IMG/VR virus record: IMGVR_UViG_3300028129_000062
Location: 1-24,566 of that record
Reading direction: 5' to 3' (one strand)
Length of the DNA: 24,566 nt
From: a virus
A model generated the notes under the pieces. It was given only the letters and a program-made list of their open reading frames with translations, was not told where the DNA came from and made no database searches. The position numbers were made by a program, and so were the translations under genes. Numbering within the stretch: the first letter of the stretch is position 1; each line of letters begins with the position of its first letter. Positions 7,094 through 15,239 of the stretch are shown here, in pieces.

Positions 7094-9046
7094 TTATAAT
7101 GTTGCGTTTTCTACAATATTTCTTTCCATTGATTGAGCCGTAGTAACATCGTTAGACACTACAAACGCTTGTATAGGCTGCTGAGTTTGTCCACCAATAG
7201 CATCTGCTAATTGATTAGAGCCACTTGACCCAACAATATTGAAAGCTGGTGGTGTAGCAGCTACCGGAGATGGTGCTGACGGCACGCCTCCTCCTCCTCC
7301 TCCAGCTCCAAACTTAGATGTTGCTGCCTTTGTTTTAGACATAGCTGACCTTATACTAGCTATAATACCAACGGCCTGAGCTGCGAATATTGCAATAGGG
7401 ATTAAGTTAAATGGTGGTGGAGCTGATGCTGCTGCTTTACCAGTTCCTTTAGCTATATCTGTACCACTTTCTGCTGCATTCATCGTAGCTTTACTTAAAG
7501 TAGATTTAGCATTCATAATTAACTCTTTTAGTGCAAGAGCTTGTTTTGCTACAAATAATGCTTTACCTACTCCACTTTCAGCACCGGCTGCCTGGATAAC
7601 TGCATCAAGACCTTGTTGTACCAAAGCTTTTTTGGTTTCAGCTTCAAGCTTATCTAACTCTATTTTTTGATGACCAAATTCTTGCTGCTTAGTTGCTAAT
7701 TCAGTTTCAGCATCAATACGAGCTTGAGTGCCTTTTTGTGTGTTATCAATATTAAATTGTAACCTTTCTAATTCTAATTCTTTCTCTAATTCAAATGCAT
7801 CTCTTTTAGCTTGAACTTTAGCCAGCTCATTATTGCCTTGCTCTGCCATAAAATTAGCCTCATTAATAGCTAGCTCATTCAGGCTTTCTGCTTTAGTCTT
7901 GTCTAGGTCTATTAATTCTTTCTTTAATCCTATCTCATTAATCAGCTGCTCAGACTTAAAACCAGCAACCTTAGCGTCTATTGCTAATAGCTCAGTATTT
8001 AAGTCATAAAGCTCGTTTGTACGCTCTATTGATTCGCCCTTTAAATCAATCTCTGTTTGTATGGCGTTAATACGCTGCTGAATAGTATTCTTTTCTGCCT
8101 CAGTTTGGTCTTCTATAACCTTTCCCAACTCTTCGTTAGCCTTTATTCTGTCTGCAATAGAAAGTGTTTCATCGTCTCTTATTTGACGTTGCTGCTCAGC
8201 TTGTAAATCATACTTCTCAACAAGGCGTTGTTGCTGCAAAGCCAGTAGCTCAAAATTCTTTTTAGATTCTACCAGGCGTTTAGCTTGAGATGATGCTGAC
8301 TTTACGTCTATAGTTTCTACTGCGACTGCAACACCCTCTGCTATACCTTGTGCTAGGGTACCTACTTCTCCTACTGCCTCAACAAAATTATCTCCTATCT
8401 GCTTACCAGCATTTTTTATCCTTTCGCCAGTCTGAGCTAACTTTTCTGACGTATCATCTATAGCCTCGTTTAGTCTTTTAATTTCTTCAGGATCACCGTC
8501 ACCTAAAAATGATTCTTCCCAGGCTAATTGTGCCTTTTGAACACCCAGCACTATACCTTGAATAGCTCCTACAATTATATTAACTGCAATACTCAAAGCT
8601 CCTCCTAGTACTTTACCTAACGCATCAAAGCCTCCGGTAGCTTCAGATACTCTTTCTATAATTGGTTTAAATACATCTACAATCTGATTCAAAACGATAC
8701 TCAAAGTCTCAGAAACCTGAGCTAAAGCATCAGTCATAATCTGATTCTCTTTAAACTTTTCAACCAGGTCGCCAGCTAGCTTGATAAGAATACCAAATCC
8801 AAGGCCTTTGAACACCAGGCCTAAACCTTTAAAACCTTTACCTAGTTTAGCTACGGCTCCCTTTACTTTTTTAAGTACTCCTACTTGTTTCTTTCCAGCA
8901 TTAGCATTATCTTGTAAAGCCTTGGTAAGTTCTTTTTGTTGCTCAGCGTTTTCATTACCCAGCTTCTCAACGGCTTTAGTTAGCTCAGCAATCTTCTTTA
9001 CTGCGTCTTTTACGTCAGCTTGTATCTTAATCGTTTCTTGTACCAT
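7094..9046 (-). CDS. Tail tape measure protein
   Basis: A 650-residue, mostly helical protein with the marks of a tape measure. It has an N-terminal coiled coil (residues 1-60), a Gly/Leu hydrophobic stretch around residues 70-92 (GFKGLGLVFKGLGFGI) and a second around 145-170 (ALSIAVNIIVGAIQGIVL). A long Gln/Glu/Leu coiled coil follows (about 250-470). A third hydrophobic segment lies near residues 540-565, then a Gly6 run at about 582-587 before a Pro/Ala-rich C-terminus. It sits between the tail-tip genes and the head genes. If tail length follows the usual rule of about 1.5 angstrom per residue, the tail would be near 100 nm. The chaperone pair upstream supports the role. Confidence 0.85.
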   Translation of the reverse strand: MVQETIKIQADVKDAVKKIAELTKAVEKLGNENAEQQKELTKALQDNANAGKKQVGVLKKVKGAVAKLGKGFKGLGLVFKGLGFGILIKLAGDLVEKFKENQIMTDALAQVSETLSIVLNQIVDVFKPIIERVSEATGGFDALGKVLGGALSIAVNIIVGAIQGIVLGVQKAQLAWEESFLGDGDPEEIKRLNEAIDDTSEKLAQTGERIKNAGKQIGDNFVEAVGEVGTLAQGIAEGVAVAVETIDVKSASSQAKRLVESKKNFELLALQQQRLVEKYDLQAEQQRQIRDDETLSIADRIKANEELGKVIEDQTEAEKNTIQQRINAIQTEIDLKGESIERTNELYDLNTELLAIDAKVAGFKSEQLINEIGLKKELIDLDKTKAESLNELAINEANFMAEQGNNELAKVQAKRDAFELEKELELERLQFNIDNTQKGTQARIDAETELATKQQEFGHQKIELDKLEAETKKALVQQGLDAVIQAAGAESGVGKALFVAKQALALKELIMNAKSTLSKATMNAAESGTDIAKGTGKAAASAPPPFNLIPIAIFAAQAVGIIASIRSAMSKTKAATSKFGAGGGGGGVPSAPSPVAATPPAFNIVGSSGSNQLADAIGGQTQQPIQAFVVSNDVTTAQSMERNIVENATL

Positions 9047-9173
9047 TCTTTATATTTTTTAACTGCCAGCTAAACTCTTTCCAGTTTGTAGGTAGCTTAT
9101 TTTTTCCTTTAGCAATCTCAACGTATTTGCCCTCGTTTACATACTGGAGCATATCTAATATTTGTTTTATCAT
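9027..9173 (-). CDS. Small protein ahead of the tape measure (48 aa)
   Basis: A 48-residue ORF beginning MIKQILDMLQYVNEGKYVEI, followed by a basic, Trp-containing half (PTNWKEFSWQLKNIKNGTRND). It starts 4 bp after the stop of the 815-residue tail protein and overlaps the tape measure start by 20 bp, so it fills an otherwise empty 130-bp gap. An internal ATG (MLQYVNEG) is a possible alternative start. No family is recognised. A small tail-assembly partner of the tape measure is a guess from position. Confidence 0.55.
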   Translation of the reverse strand: MIKQILDMLQYVNEGKYVEIAKGKNKLPTNWKEFSWQLKNIKNGTRND

Positions 9174-9177
9174 AATT

Positions 9178-11625
9178 TTAAGGTGTAGGTCCGCTCAAAG
9201 TAGTTACTACTAATGCACCTGATGGTGCTGATTCATTTAATAAAATATCAAATGCAACTACTGTTATTGAATATGATGTTGCTGAATTTAATCCAGTTAT
9301 ATCATCTGAATAAGTTGTTTGTAAAGGTTGTGCCATTGACCCACCAACTGCTACACCATTTGCATAAACAACATAATAAGACATTGTAATATTATCTGGA
9401 GATGTGCTTGGATTCCAAGTAATAGTAAACCCTGTACTTGTTATATTTGATGCAACTAATCCAGTAACTTGTGTTGGATTATTACCACTAGATGTTAATA
9501 TCGAGGTAACGTCATTGAGTAATTCAAATTCAGATTTTCCAGTCTTCAAGTTAGTTGTTAATGAATTTATCTTATAAGCATTATTATTAAATTTTACTAA
9601 ATCATTTAGCTTCAAATTATAGTAAAGACCGAATGGTAAATAAGCACTTACTTTTGTGATTCTTCTCCTGGCATTAAAAACATCTTGAATATAAGTCTTG
9701 TAATTAGTTTCAAATAAACTATCTGTAAAAGCAAGTGGGTCTACTACCGGCTCGTTTGCTTGATACTCGTTTATCTCATTACCAAAATGTATATTAGATT
9801 TACTTGCAGTTGATGTTAAAGCTAAGGCATTAGATGGAATATAGTATTCGTTAATATCTTCAACATTACTTGTTTCTGTATCTCTTATTCTTATACTTGT
9901 TTCGTTTGATAGTCTTATAGGGTAAAATAATAATGGAGATCCGTAATAAGGCTCTTGATTATCGTCTACAAAATAACCCCATTGAACATCCGTAGAGGCT
10001 CCTCCTTGTACGTCATAAAGCCTTTCATATTGCATATGCTCAAAAGGTAATTCTAAGTCGTAAGATTTAGTAGGAGCATCAAATATATCTGAGTTCAAAC
10101 TATAAGATAAAGACCCCCATCTTTTATTATTTAATTGTTGAAATTGTTTAGCTAAAAAGGTGCCTAATCCTTTGTATGTAAAATCAACTTTCTTAAAAGG
10201 TAGTGCTATATCAACGCTCGATTGTTCTGTATCTATGTAGTTGCTTATATCAACCGGTACTGAAGAGCCGGATGCATAATAACTATCTAAAGTTTTTACG
10301 ACAATAACGCCATCATTATCTACATAGGCCGTTAAATTGAACATCTTGAAAAGACCAGTTAAGAACTCTATAATAGTCATTTTAGGCATCTGCTCTTGGA
10401 TATTAAATTCAGTAAATGAAGTTGTAGTAAATGGAAATGTATTTGAATAAACCATTTGACCATTCTGTCCAAAGCCTAAACCTCCTTGTGTCCAAGATAC
10501 AGTCCATTGAATACTACCAGCTGCAAACGTCATATTTGTTGCTGATGCAATCTGTATTGTGTATGTACTATTATTGAAAGGTACTATTATTAATTGCTTA
10601 GCTCCGGTACCAGTAGTTTCTCCGACTATAGTTGAGCCATCTCTGATAACTTTAATCGTATAAGCATCTGTCGTATTTGGAGGCGTTACATTTAAGTTTA
10701 AAAAAGATATGCTATATGGAGATTGAGCCGTTAGTGCTAATACCCCATTTAACACATTAGATGTTGATGGCTGACAATTAGTAGTTGGTACGCAAACTGT
10801 TGTCCCCAGCTCTGTTACTTGTGTAAAGTTTTGCAACACTTGAGCCGGTGCATCTACGTGACCTTTCTTTCTATGTAACCATAAAAACAAATTATCAAAT
10901 TCTTCATTTGTATCATCATTAAAAAAGTCATCAGAAAAGGTTAATGTTTGACCACCAAGAAAAGACTCTGATTGTATAGCATCTATGATAGCTTGCACCT
11001 TAATCGCATACTTAAACTGATTCCATTCAACACCATTAGAGTTTACATTAGTGTGAGGAAATAAATTTCTTATACCTAAATCTGGACTAGGAGGAAAAAC
11101 ACTATGGCTTCCACTATCGTAGATTAATCTTTCTGTATGTGTGATTAAAGGAACTATAATATTACCATTTTCTGCAGCGATTTGCATTGCACTTGTAACA
11201 TTACTAAAATTATAAATTTGATTATAGTCGTTTAATTTTTGTAAAGATGATAACTGACTATCAGCAAGAATATCCTTTAAGTTTATAGTGTTTCCAAAAA
11301 AAGTAATATTGTATGTATGAGGTACGTTATTCTTTAACTTAACACCATTTAGCTTTATTAACCCCTCTTTGAAAGAAAGATTGTTTAATTCTAGTGTTGC
11401 TTGTTTTTTACTTCTTGCATCATAACCATCTCCAATGCTAAAATCATAATAGTGTTTAAAGATTTTGTTATTTGGTTTAGAAGCTGGGATTGAAAATGTC
11501 CTTGTAAATTCAGTAAATATTTTACTGATGTCTTTCACGTTCTGAATAGACTGCGTTAATACAACACTTTCGTCCTCAAATAAATCTACTCTTTGACCCT
11601 CTATGTATAGTTGTATTTTTTGCAT
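9178..11625 (-). CDS. Large tail-tip or baseplate protein with a C-terminal fibronectin type III domain
   Basis: An 815-residue protein beginning MQKIQLYIEGQRVDLFEDES, a start typical of the large tail-tip proteins of Bacteroidota phages. SKIFTEFTRTFSIPASKPNNK (residues about 34-54) is part of the same N-terminal region. The middle is beta-rich with few charged helices. Residues about 717-810 form a fibronectin type III-like domain with PTQVTGLVASN, FTITWNPS and the closing YSITVVAFD, as found on tail proteins that touch cell-surface sugars. It is next to the Dit-like gene, so it probably builds the tip hub (Tal-like) or central fibre. No CCTGG pentamer was seen in it on the coding strand, unlike most other genes here. 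That, and the FN3 domain, hint at separate exchange of this host-contact module. Confidence 0.65.
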   Translation of the reverse strand: MQKIQLYIEGQRVDLFEDESVVLTQSIQNVKDISKIFTEFTRTFSIPASKPNNKIFKHYYDFSIGDGYDARSKKQATLELNNLSFKEGLIKLNGVKLKNNVPHTYNITFFGNTINLKDILADSQLSSLQKLNDYNQIYNFSNVTSAMQIAAENGNIIVPLITHTERLIYDSGSHSVFPPSPDLGIRNLFPHTNVNSNGVEWNQFKYAIKVQAIIDAIQSESFLGGQTLTFSDDFFNDDTNEEFDNLFLWLHRKKGHVDAPAQVLQNFTQVTELGTTVCVPTTNCQPSTSNVLNGVLALTAQSPYSISFLNLNVTPPNTTDAYTIKVIRDGSTIVGETTGTGAKQLIIVPFNNSTYTIQIASATNMTFAAGSIQWTVSWTQGGLGFGQNGQMVYSNTFPFTTTSFTEFNIQEQMPKMTIIEFLTGLFKMFNLTAYVDNDGVIVVKTLDSYYASGSSVPVDISNYIDTEQSSVDIALPFKKVDFTYKGLGTFLAKQFQQLNNKRWGSLSYSLNSDIFDAPTKSYDLELPFEHMQYERLYDVQGGASTDVQWGYFVDDNQEPYYGSPLLFYPIRLSNETSIRIRDTETSNVEDINEYYIPSNALALTSTASKSNIHFGNEINEYQANEPVVDPLAFTDSLFETNYKTYIQDVFNARRRITKVSAYLPFGLYYNLKLNDLVKFNNNAYKINSLTTNLKTGKSEFELLNDVTSILTSSGNNPTQVTGLVASNITSTGFTITWNPSTSPDNITMSYYVVYANGVAVGGSMAQPLQTTYSDDITGLNSATSYSITVVAFDILLNESAPSGALVVTTLSGPTP

Positions 11626-12798
11626 TTATCTTATGTCATTTAAAACATTGTAAGAATTTTCAAACTCTATCGTGTACTCAACTAACTTATCGTTTAAGCT
11701 AGTCTTATAAGTTATATCGCTAGTCTTTATATTAATCGGTAATACTTGTTCGTCTGTATTTGTTAAGTTTGTTATCCATATTTTTTCAGATAACATTAAT
11801 TGCTTAAATACTTCGTTGTAAGATTCACTTAAAAAGCCACTACTCAAAGTCATTGACTCGTTTGCAGTAATGTTAAAATCTCTTTTCGTGTGTACACTCG
11901 TATCGTATGTATTAGTGTAAGTTAAAACATTAGCTTTATAGCTTTCTCTTTTAGTAGTCATTTGCTCAACTTTCTTTTTGAAGAAATACATATCTTGTAA
12001 TACACCAAACTTATTAACAAAGGTTATTTTCTTTGGCTCGTATTTACACTCATCAATAGTTTTTACATTAATGATATCAAGTGTTCCATCAGTATTCCCA
12101 ATATGTATAGCATCTACTTTACCAATACTCAGAGTATTTAGATATTGCGAGATACATTTATTATCTTCAAATACACCTAGATAATTACCAGCTACTCTTG
12201 ACTTAAACGAATCTCTTTCACTCTTTCCGTTTATGCTAATATGTGCTACTTGTTCTGTGGTGTCTAATGAATTATCAGTATTAACATAACTACCAACAAC
12301 CTCTCCATCTCTTAAAAAAGCGATACTAATATCTTCTCCAATGTAGACTGGTATTCTGTAAACATTATCATCTAACGCAAAAACCTCTTTATTACTCATT
12401 AGAAGATTCTTTCCAGTATAGGAATAGTAACTACCTTCTTCAAAATAAGAATAACCATCTAATGCTAAGTAAGTTAATGTTGATTGAAATAATTGACCTC
12501 CGTTTGAATCAAAAGATGTCTTTACAATTCGCACCCATTTACAAGTATAATATTCATCAGCAGCAAAATAAAAACCAAAAAAAGGTACATCTAAATAATC
12601 TCTAATTAGTTCTGATATTTCAAAATTTATTCCAATAGCACCTGGTAATATTTGCTTTCTTAAAGAGTATTGAGGTGTACCAGTATAATCAGTATCTCTA
12701 TTACCTGAATATATTTCAATATCTACAGTAGCATAGGCTATATTTACGCTTGCATCCCTTACAAAAAAAGGACTTCTTGTGTTAATTATTTGACTCAT
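11626..12798 (-). CDS. Tail protein, possibly distal tail (Dit-like)
   Basis: A 390-residue, beta-rich protein with many aromatic residues (YYTCKW, YSYFEEGSYYSYTGK). It has no signal peptide, membrane segment or enzymatic motif. It directly precedes the large tail-tip gene (stop and ATG adjacent, with no gap) and overlaps the neck-protein gene by ATGA. I associate this family with the conserved tail-tip cluster of Bacteroidota phages. A distal tail or baseplate ring role is inferred from its place just before the hub. Like its neighbour it lacks CCTGG on the coding strand, so the two may have moved together. Confidence 0.55.
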   Translation of the reverse strand: MSQIINTRSPFFVRDASVNIAYATVDIEIYSGNRDTDYTGTPQYSLRKQILPGAIGINFEISELIRDYLDVPFFGFYFAADEYYTCKWVRIVKTSFDSNGGQLFQSTLTYLALDGYSYFEEGSYYSYTGKNLLMSNKEVFALDDNVYRIPVYIGEDISIAFLRDGEVVGSYVNTDNSLDTTEQVAHISINGKSERDSFKSRVAGNYLGVFEDNKCISQYLNTLSIGKVDAIHIGNTDGTLDIINVKTIDECKYEPKKITFVNKFGVLQDMYFFKKKVEQMTTKRESYKANVLTYTNTYDTSVHTKRDFNITANESMTLSSGFLSESYNEVFKQLMLSEKIWITNLTNTDEQVLPINIKTSDITYKTSLNDKLVEYTIEFENSYNVLNDIR

Positions 12799-13367
12799 TT
12801 TTTCTTTTTATTATTCATAAAGACCAGGCGTACCAGCTGAGCTGCATCCAGGCCATATGACTTGGCTAATATTTCAGGTAACATTTCATAATGCTTTTGG
12901 AATGGCTTAGTAAAAAATAAGCTAGGCTTAATACCTCTTTTAAACACCCCTACTGCTATTGCAAACTGAATGCTCTTACGTGGTAGAAACTTACCCTTAT
13001 CATCTCTAATAGCTATCTTTCTTCTTACTATCCACTTATCCATCTTACTTGGTGGTGGCATTCCTTTTAATCCGTTCTTGCCTCCTTTACTCTTATATGA
13101 ATATGGAGTGTCATATTTCTTTTCAACACCTGAAACCCCTTGGTCTATAAAGGCTCCGTAGTGTTCCATTTTAATCACAAACTCTAAGGCTCCTGACGGA
13201 TATATTACAACCGGCTCCCCTTTAATACTCTTGCTAAGCTTTCCGGAGGCGTCTATTGACTGATTATACTTGCCTTGTGGCCTAGCTAGGTTTTCTTTCG
13301 CATCTGCTATTACGAGGTCTCTAAACTCCTCTAGTGATGCTTTTAAGTTTGAGAACTCTTCTAACAT
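12795..13367 (-). CDS. Neck / tail-completion protein, HK97 gp10-like
   Basis: A 190-residue protein with the layout of the HK97 gp10-like family. It has an N-terminal helix (LEEFSNLKASLEEFRDLVI), a central GALEFVIKMEHYGAFIDQGVSG segment split by turns, and GIKPSLFFTKPFQKH near the C-terminus. The family motif YGxFxDxG is seen as HYGAFIDQG (about residues 88-96). The protein ends in Lys repeats. Such proteins join head and tail or cap the tail tube. It overlaps the preceding gene by 7 bp and the next by 4 bp. The family call is fairly secure; the exact position in the virion is not. Confidence 0.7.
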   Translation of the reverse strand: MLEEFSNLKASLEEFRDLVIADAKENLARPQGKYNQSIDASGKLSKSIKGEPVVIYPSGALEFVIKMEHYGAFIDQGVSGVEKKYDTPYSYKSKGGKNGLKGMPPPSKMDKWIVRRKIAIRDDKGKFLPRKSIQFAIAVGVFKRGIKPSLFFTKPFQKHYEMLPEILAKSYGLDAAQLVRLVFMNNKKKK

Positions 13368-13849
13368 TTACTGAAATCATTTGCAACCATAATATTAGCC
13401 GTGTATGTCCAGCCAGCTATTTTGTTTTCAAACCTATCATAAAACGGCTCACAAGCCGGTACACCATCTAACTGAAATAAGTCTGTATTCAAAGTACCTC
13501 TTCTGAGTACCTCATTTAGCTTATTGAGGACTGCCAGCTGCGTGTTCATTACATCGTGTTCATTATCTACTCCGTTGAATGTTTCGTCTAAGTTAAGAGC
13601 TTCGTTTATTTGGTCTTTACTTTGCCATACAACATCCATAGCCAGGATAGAAATATTAAATACAATAACATTACCTTGAAGTGTAGCACTATTAACTATC
13701 AGATGTGATAAAGGAAATATGGTAATCTTGTTCAGGTCTATCTCTGTCAAATCTCCTGATGTAACCGTATTCACATTAGGGTCTAATAATAACTCATTTT
13801 TAATCTTGTCTAACGTCTTGTAGAACGCTTGTGGTCCAGCTATACTCAT
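13361..13849 (-). CDS. Neck or tail-terminator-like structural protein
   Basis: A 162-residue protein beginning MSIAGPQAFYKTLDKIKNEL. It is alpha/beta with FPLSHLIVNSATLQGNVIVFN in the middle, split into strands, and a C-terminal ACEPFYDRFENKIAGWTYTAN. The PFxDRFxNxxAGW motif is one I associate with a conserved protein in Bacteroidota siphophages. The fold pattern (helix, strands, helix, strands) and the place next to a gp10-like protein suggest a tail terminator, but this is inference. Its ATG overlaps the stop of the frameshifted reading frame (ATGA), which supports that frame being translated. Confidence 0.5.
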   Translation of the reverse strand: MSIAGPQAFYKTLDKIKNELLLDPNVNTVTSGDLTEIDLNKITIFPLSHLIVNSATLQGNVIVFNISILAMDVVWQSKDQINEALNLDETFNGVDNEHDVMNTQLAVLNKLNEVLRRGTLNTDLFQLDGVPACEPFYDRFENKIAGWTYTANIMVANDFSKC

Positions 13850-14103
13850 TTCTTAAATTTACTTTTTATATTGTCGCTTTCTAGCTTAGCTTTCTCTTGT
13901 TCAAAACTTAGCATAGTTAAGCAAGCGTTTACTCCCAGTTTGGTAATATCATCAAATCGTCTAACATCTCCTTTAGCGAGTGCGTAAATCGACTGATACC
14001 AACCCCATTTAGATGCGAACGATTGAAATCTTGAATAGCTGTTTTCTCCTGATTCTCCAAATAATTCACTATACCTTGAGATAATTCTATCCCTAAACGA
14101 TAA
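13846..14103 (-). CDS. -1 frame extension of the tail chaperone gene (85 aa), made by predicted frameshifting
   Basis: This reading frame is open from a TAG just upstream of a T9 run to a TGA that overlaps the next ATG (ATGA). It has no in-frame ATG, GTG or TTG before the internal ATG near its end, so it should be made only as a fusion. After 166 shared residues ending VFF it adds 85 residues beginning LSFRDRIISRYSELF. A protein-like middle reads SKWGWYQSIYALAKGD, then TKLGVNACLTMLSFEQEK. The fusion would be 251 residues. Two-product genes of this kind, G and GT in phage lambda, are tail assembly chaperones in most siphophages. Frame 0 is also coding, so about 175 bp are read in two frames. 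The alternative is a sequencing error in the T run. Confidence 0.7.
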   Translation of the reverse strand, partial: LSFRDRIISRYSELFGESGENSYSRFQSFASKWGWYQSIYALAKGDVRRFDDITKLGVNACLTMLSFEQEKAKLESDNIKSKFKK

Positions 14104-14600
14104 AAAAAAACCAGGCTACTCACTACTGCATCCATAGGCATATTCATCATAAGCTCATCATACTGCCCAGGATCATAACTCTTAATTCTATATTTACCAC
14201 CCAGCTGCTGCTCTATTGGTCTGTATAATACGGCCATAGCTTTATGCATATTAGTCCAGTCGCCCATAAACATATCCAGGTCAATATACTCTCCAAAGCT
14301 CATATCTTCAATCTTAGGAATAAAACCAAACTCTACTCCACCCATACTAAATCTCTCTACTAACTCAGGTTTAGAATTAATGGTATCTGATATAATGTTT
14401 ACGATATGCGTAACGTCTTTTATTTTAAGAGCTATCGCCTGGTCGTAAGGTACATTACAGAATATCTCTAACATCTTTAGTGATATGAAAGACTCTGAAT
14501 TAACGTCATCTTTATTTACGTTTACCAGGTTTTCATACTTCATATATTGAGCTAATGTAATTTCAGATAAATTGTTCGGTACGTTTACTTTGAACTCCAT
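13929..14600 (-). CDS. Tail assembly chaperone-like protein, frame-0 product
   Basis: A 223-residue protein beginning MEFKVNVPNNLSEITLAQYM. Residues about 88-140 carry GGVEFGFIPKIEDMSFGEYI and DWTNMHKAMAVLYRPI. A Met-rich helix and SLVFFYRLGIELS follow. The T9 slip site falls at F165-F166. After the slip point frame 0 continues 57 residues and ends TAA; this part (NGVGISRFTHSLKEML) resembles the end of known Bacteroidota phage homologues, as far as I recall, so the short form is probably real. It is the first gene of the late unit, with element A 14 bp before its ATG. A chaperone that loads the tape measure is inferred from the frameshift and location. Confidence 0.65.
   Translation of the reverse strand: MEFKVNVPNNLSEITLAQYMKYENLVNVNKDDVNSESFISLKMLEIFCNVPYDQAIALKIKDVTHIVNIISDTINSKPELVERFSMGGVEFGFIPKIEDMSFGEYIDLDMFMGDWTNMHKAMAVLYRPIEQQLGGKYRIKSYDPGQYDELMMNMPMDAVVSSLVFFYRLGIELSQGIVNYLENQEKTAIQDFNRSHLNGVGISRFTHSLKEMLDDLMILPNWE
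14101..14110 (-). promoter_or_regulatory. T9 slippery run for -1 frameshifting
   Basis: On the minus strand the bases read GG followed by nine T and then ATCG. In frame 0 this is GTT TTT TTT TAT (Val-Phe-Phe-Tyr). A slip back by one base gives TTA TCG TTT and enters the 85-codon open frame. U-UUU-UUU is a classic -1 slip heptamer. Transcription slippage that adds a T would give the same product. Confidence 0.65.
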
Positions 14601-14613
14601 ATTAATGATTTAA

Positions 14614-14626
14614 CATATAACGCTCA
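14614..14626 (-). promoter_or_regulatory. Repeat element TGAGCGTTATATG before the late unit (copy A)
   Basis: On the minus strand the 13 bases are identical to those at 2983-2995. The copy lies 26 bp after the end of the terminator at 14652-14683 and 13 bp before the ATG of the tail chaperone gene. It is the best candidate for a late transcription start or leader element. No Bacteroidota TAnnTTTG element is visible in this gap. Confidence 0.45.
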
Positions 14627-14651
14627 GAAATGGCTATTTTACAAATGGAAC

Positions 14652-14683
14652 AAAAAAAAATAGGCATCTTGTTAGACACCTAT
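14652..14683 (-). terminator. Rho-independent terminator after the small-gene unit
   Basis: On the minus strand ATAGGTGTC pairs with GATGCCTAT around the loop TAACAA, a 9-bp stem with two G-U pairs, followed by eight T. It is 27 bp after the last small gene and separates that unit from the late tail and head unit. Confidence 0.8.
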
Positions 14684-14710
14684 CTTAAACACTCTCAGAA
14701 TGCTTTAAAA

Positions 14711-14977
14711 TTACTCTCTCGGCTTTCGGCCGGCCTTTCCTTTCCAGTCTTCTGCTAACTCTTTTCTAAAATTAACCATATTGTTCTTAGTATATTCATC
14801 GCCTTTCTCGATAGCTCGCTTACAAGTAGAGTATAAACTAGGTATGTCTTCTAATAAAGCTCTAGCGTCAAACTCTATCCTCATAGCTTCGTCTTCGGAA
14901 TAACCTATAGTTTCAATATGTACAACACCAGGCGTTGCGTATAGGCTAATTGTCTTTAAAATAAATGCTTCTTTCAT
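14711..14977 (-). CDS. Hypothetical protein (88 aa), last gene of the small-gene unit
   Basis: An 88-residue alpha/beta protein beginning MKEAFILKTISLYATPGVVH, with a basic end (DWKGKAGRKPRE). The first 27 residues look like two strands (VVHIETIGYSEDE); the rest is helical (MRIEFDARALLEDIPSLY). No family is recognised. It starts 16 bp after the stop of the preceding gene, with the AT-rich leader typical of this unit, and is followed by a terminator. Function unknown; its place among early-type small genes suggests a host-interaction or regulatory role. Confidence 0.65.
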   Translation of the reverse strand: MKEAFILKTISLYATPGVVHIETIGYSEDEAMRIEFDARALLEDIPSLYSTCKRAIEKGDEYTKNNMVNFRKELAEDWKGKAGRKPRE

Positions 14978-14993
14978 AATATAAAATTTAGTA

Positions 14994-15239
14994 TTAATAA
15001 TTATCGAATTCGTTTAACGGATATAAATCATTCCAGCCGTCTACTGAATTAGGGTATGCATAAGGCTTTCTAATAACCTTTGAATATTCCTCTACGTAGT
15101 AATCCTCATCTCTAAAAGAGTCTTTTAATTCATCCATATATTGCTCTGCATCACACCTTGTGTAAAATCCATCTTCGTTTACCTCACCTTGTCTGTAGGC
15201 ATTCACCCACATTACTCTGTATCTAATCTCTGTTTTCAT
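14994..15239 (-). CDS. Hypothetical acidic protein (81 aa)
   Basis: An 81-residue protein with unusual aromatic content, beginning MKTEIRYRVMWVNAYRQGEV. It has a helix with DAEQYMDELKDSFRDEDYY and an end rich in Tyr, Asp and Asn (YPNSVDGWNDLYPLNEFDNY). It overlaps the preceding gene by 17 bp, which supports coupled expression. No family is recognised. An acidic aromatic surface is common in small phage inhibitors of host proteins, but nothing here shows that directly. Confidence 0.6.
   Translation of the reverse strand: MKTEIRYRVMWVNAYRQGEVNEDGFYTRCDAEQYMDELKDSFRDEDYYVEEYSKVIRKPYAYPNSVDGWNDLYPLNEFDNY

Noticed and set aside
14101-14110. T9 run as a simple assembly error giving one long ORF
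   Set aside because: Possible, but frame 0 after the run also looks like a conserved protein end and closes cleanly, so two products are more likely. Kept as the main alternative.
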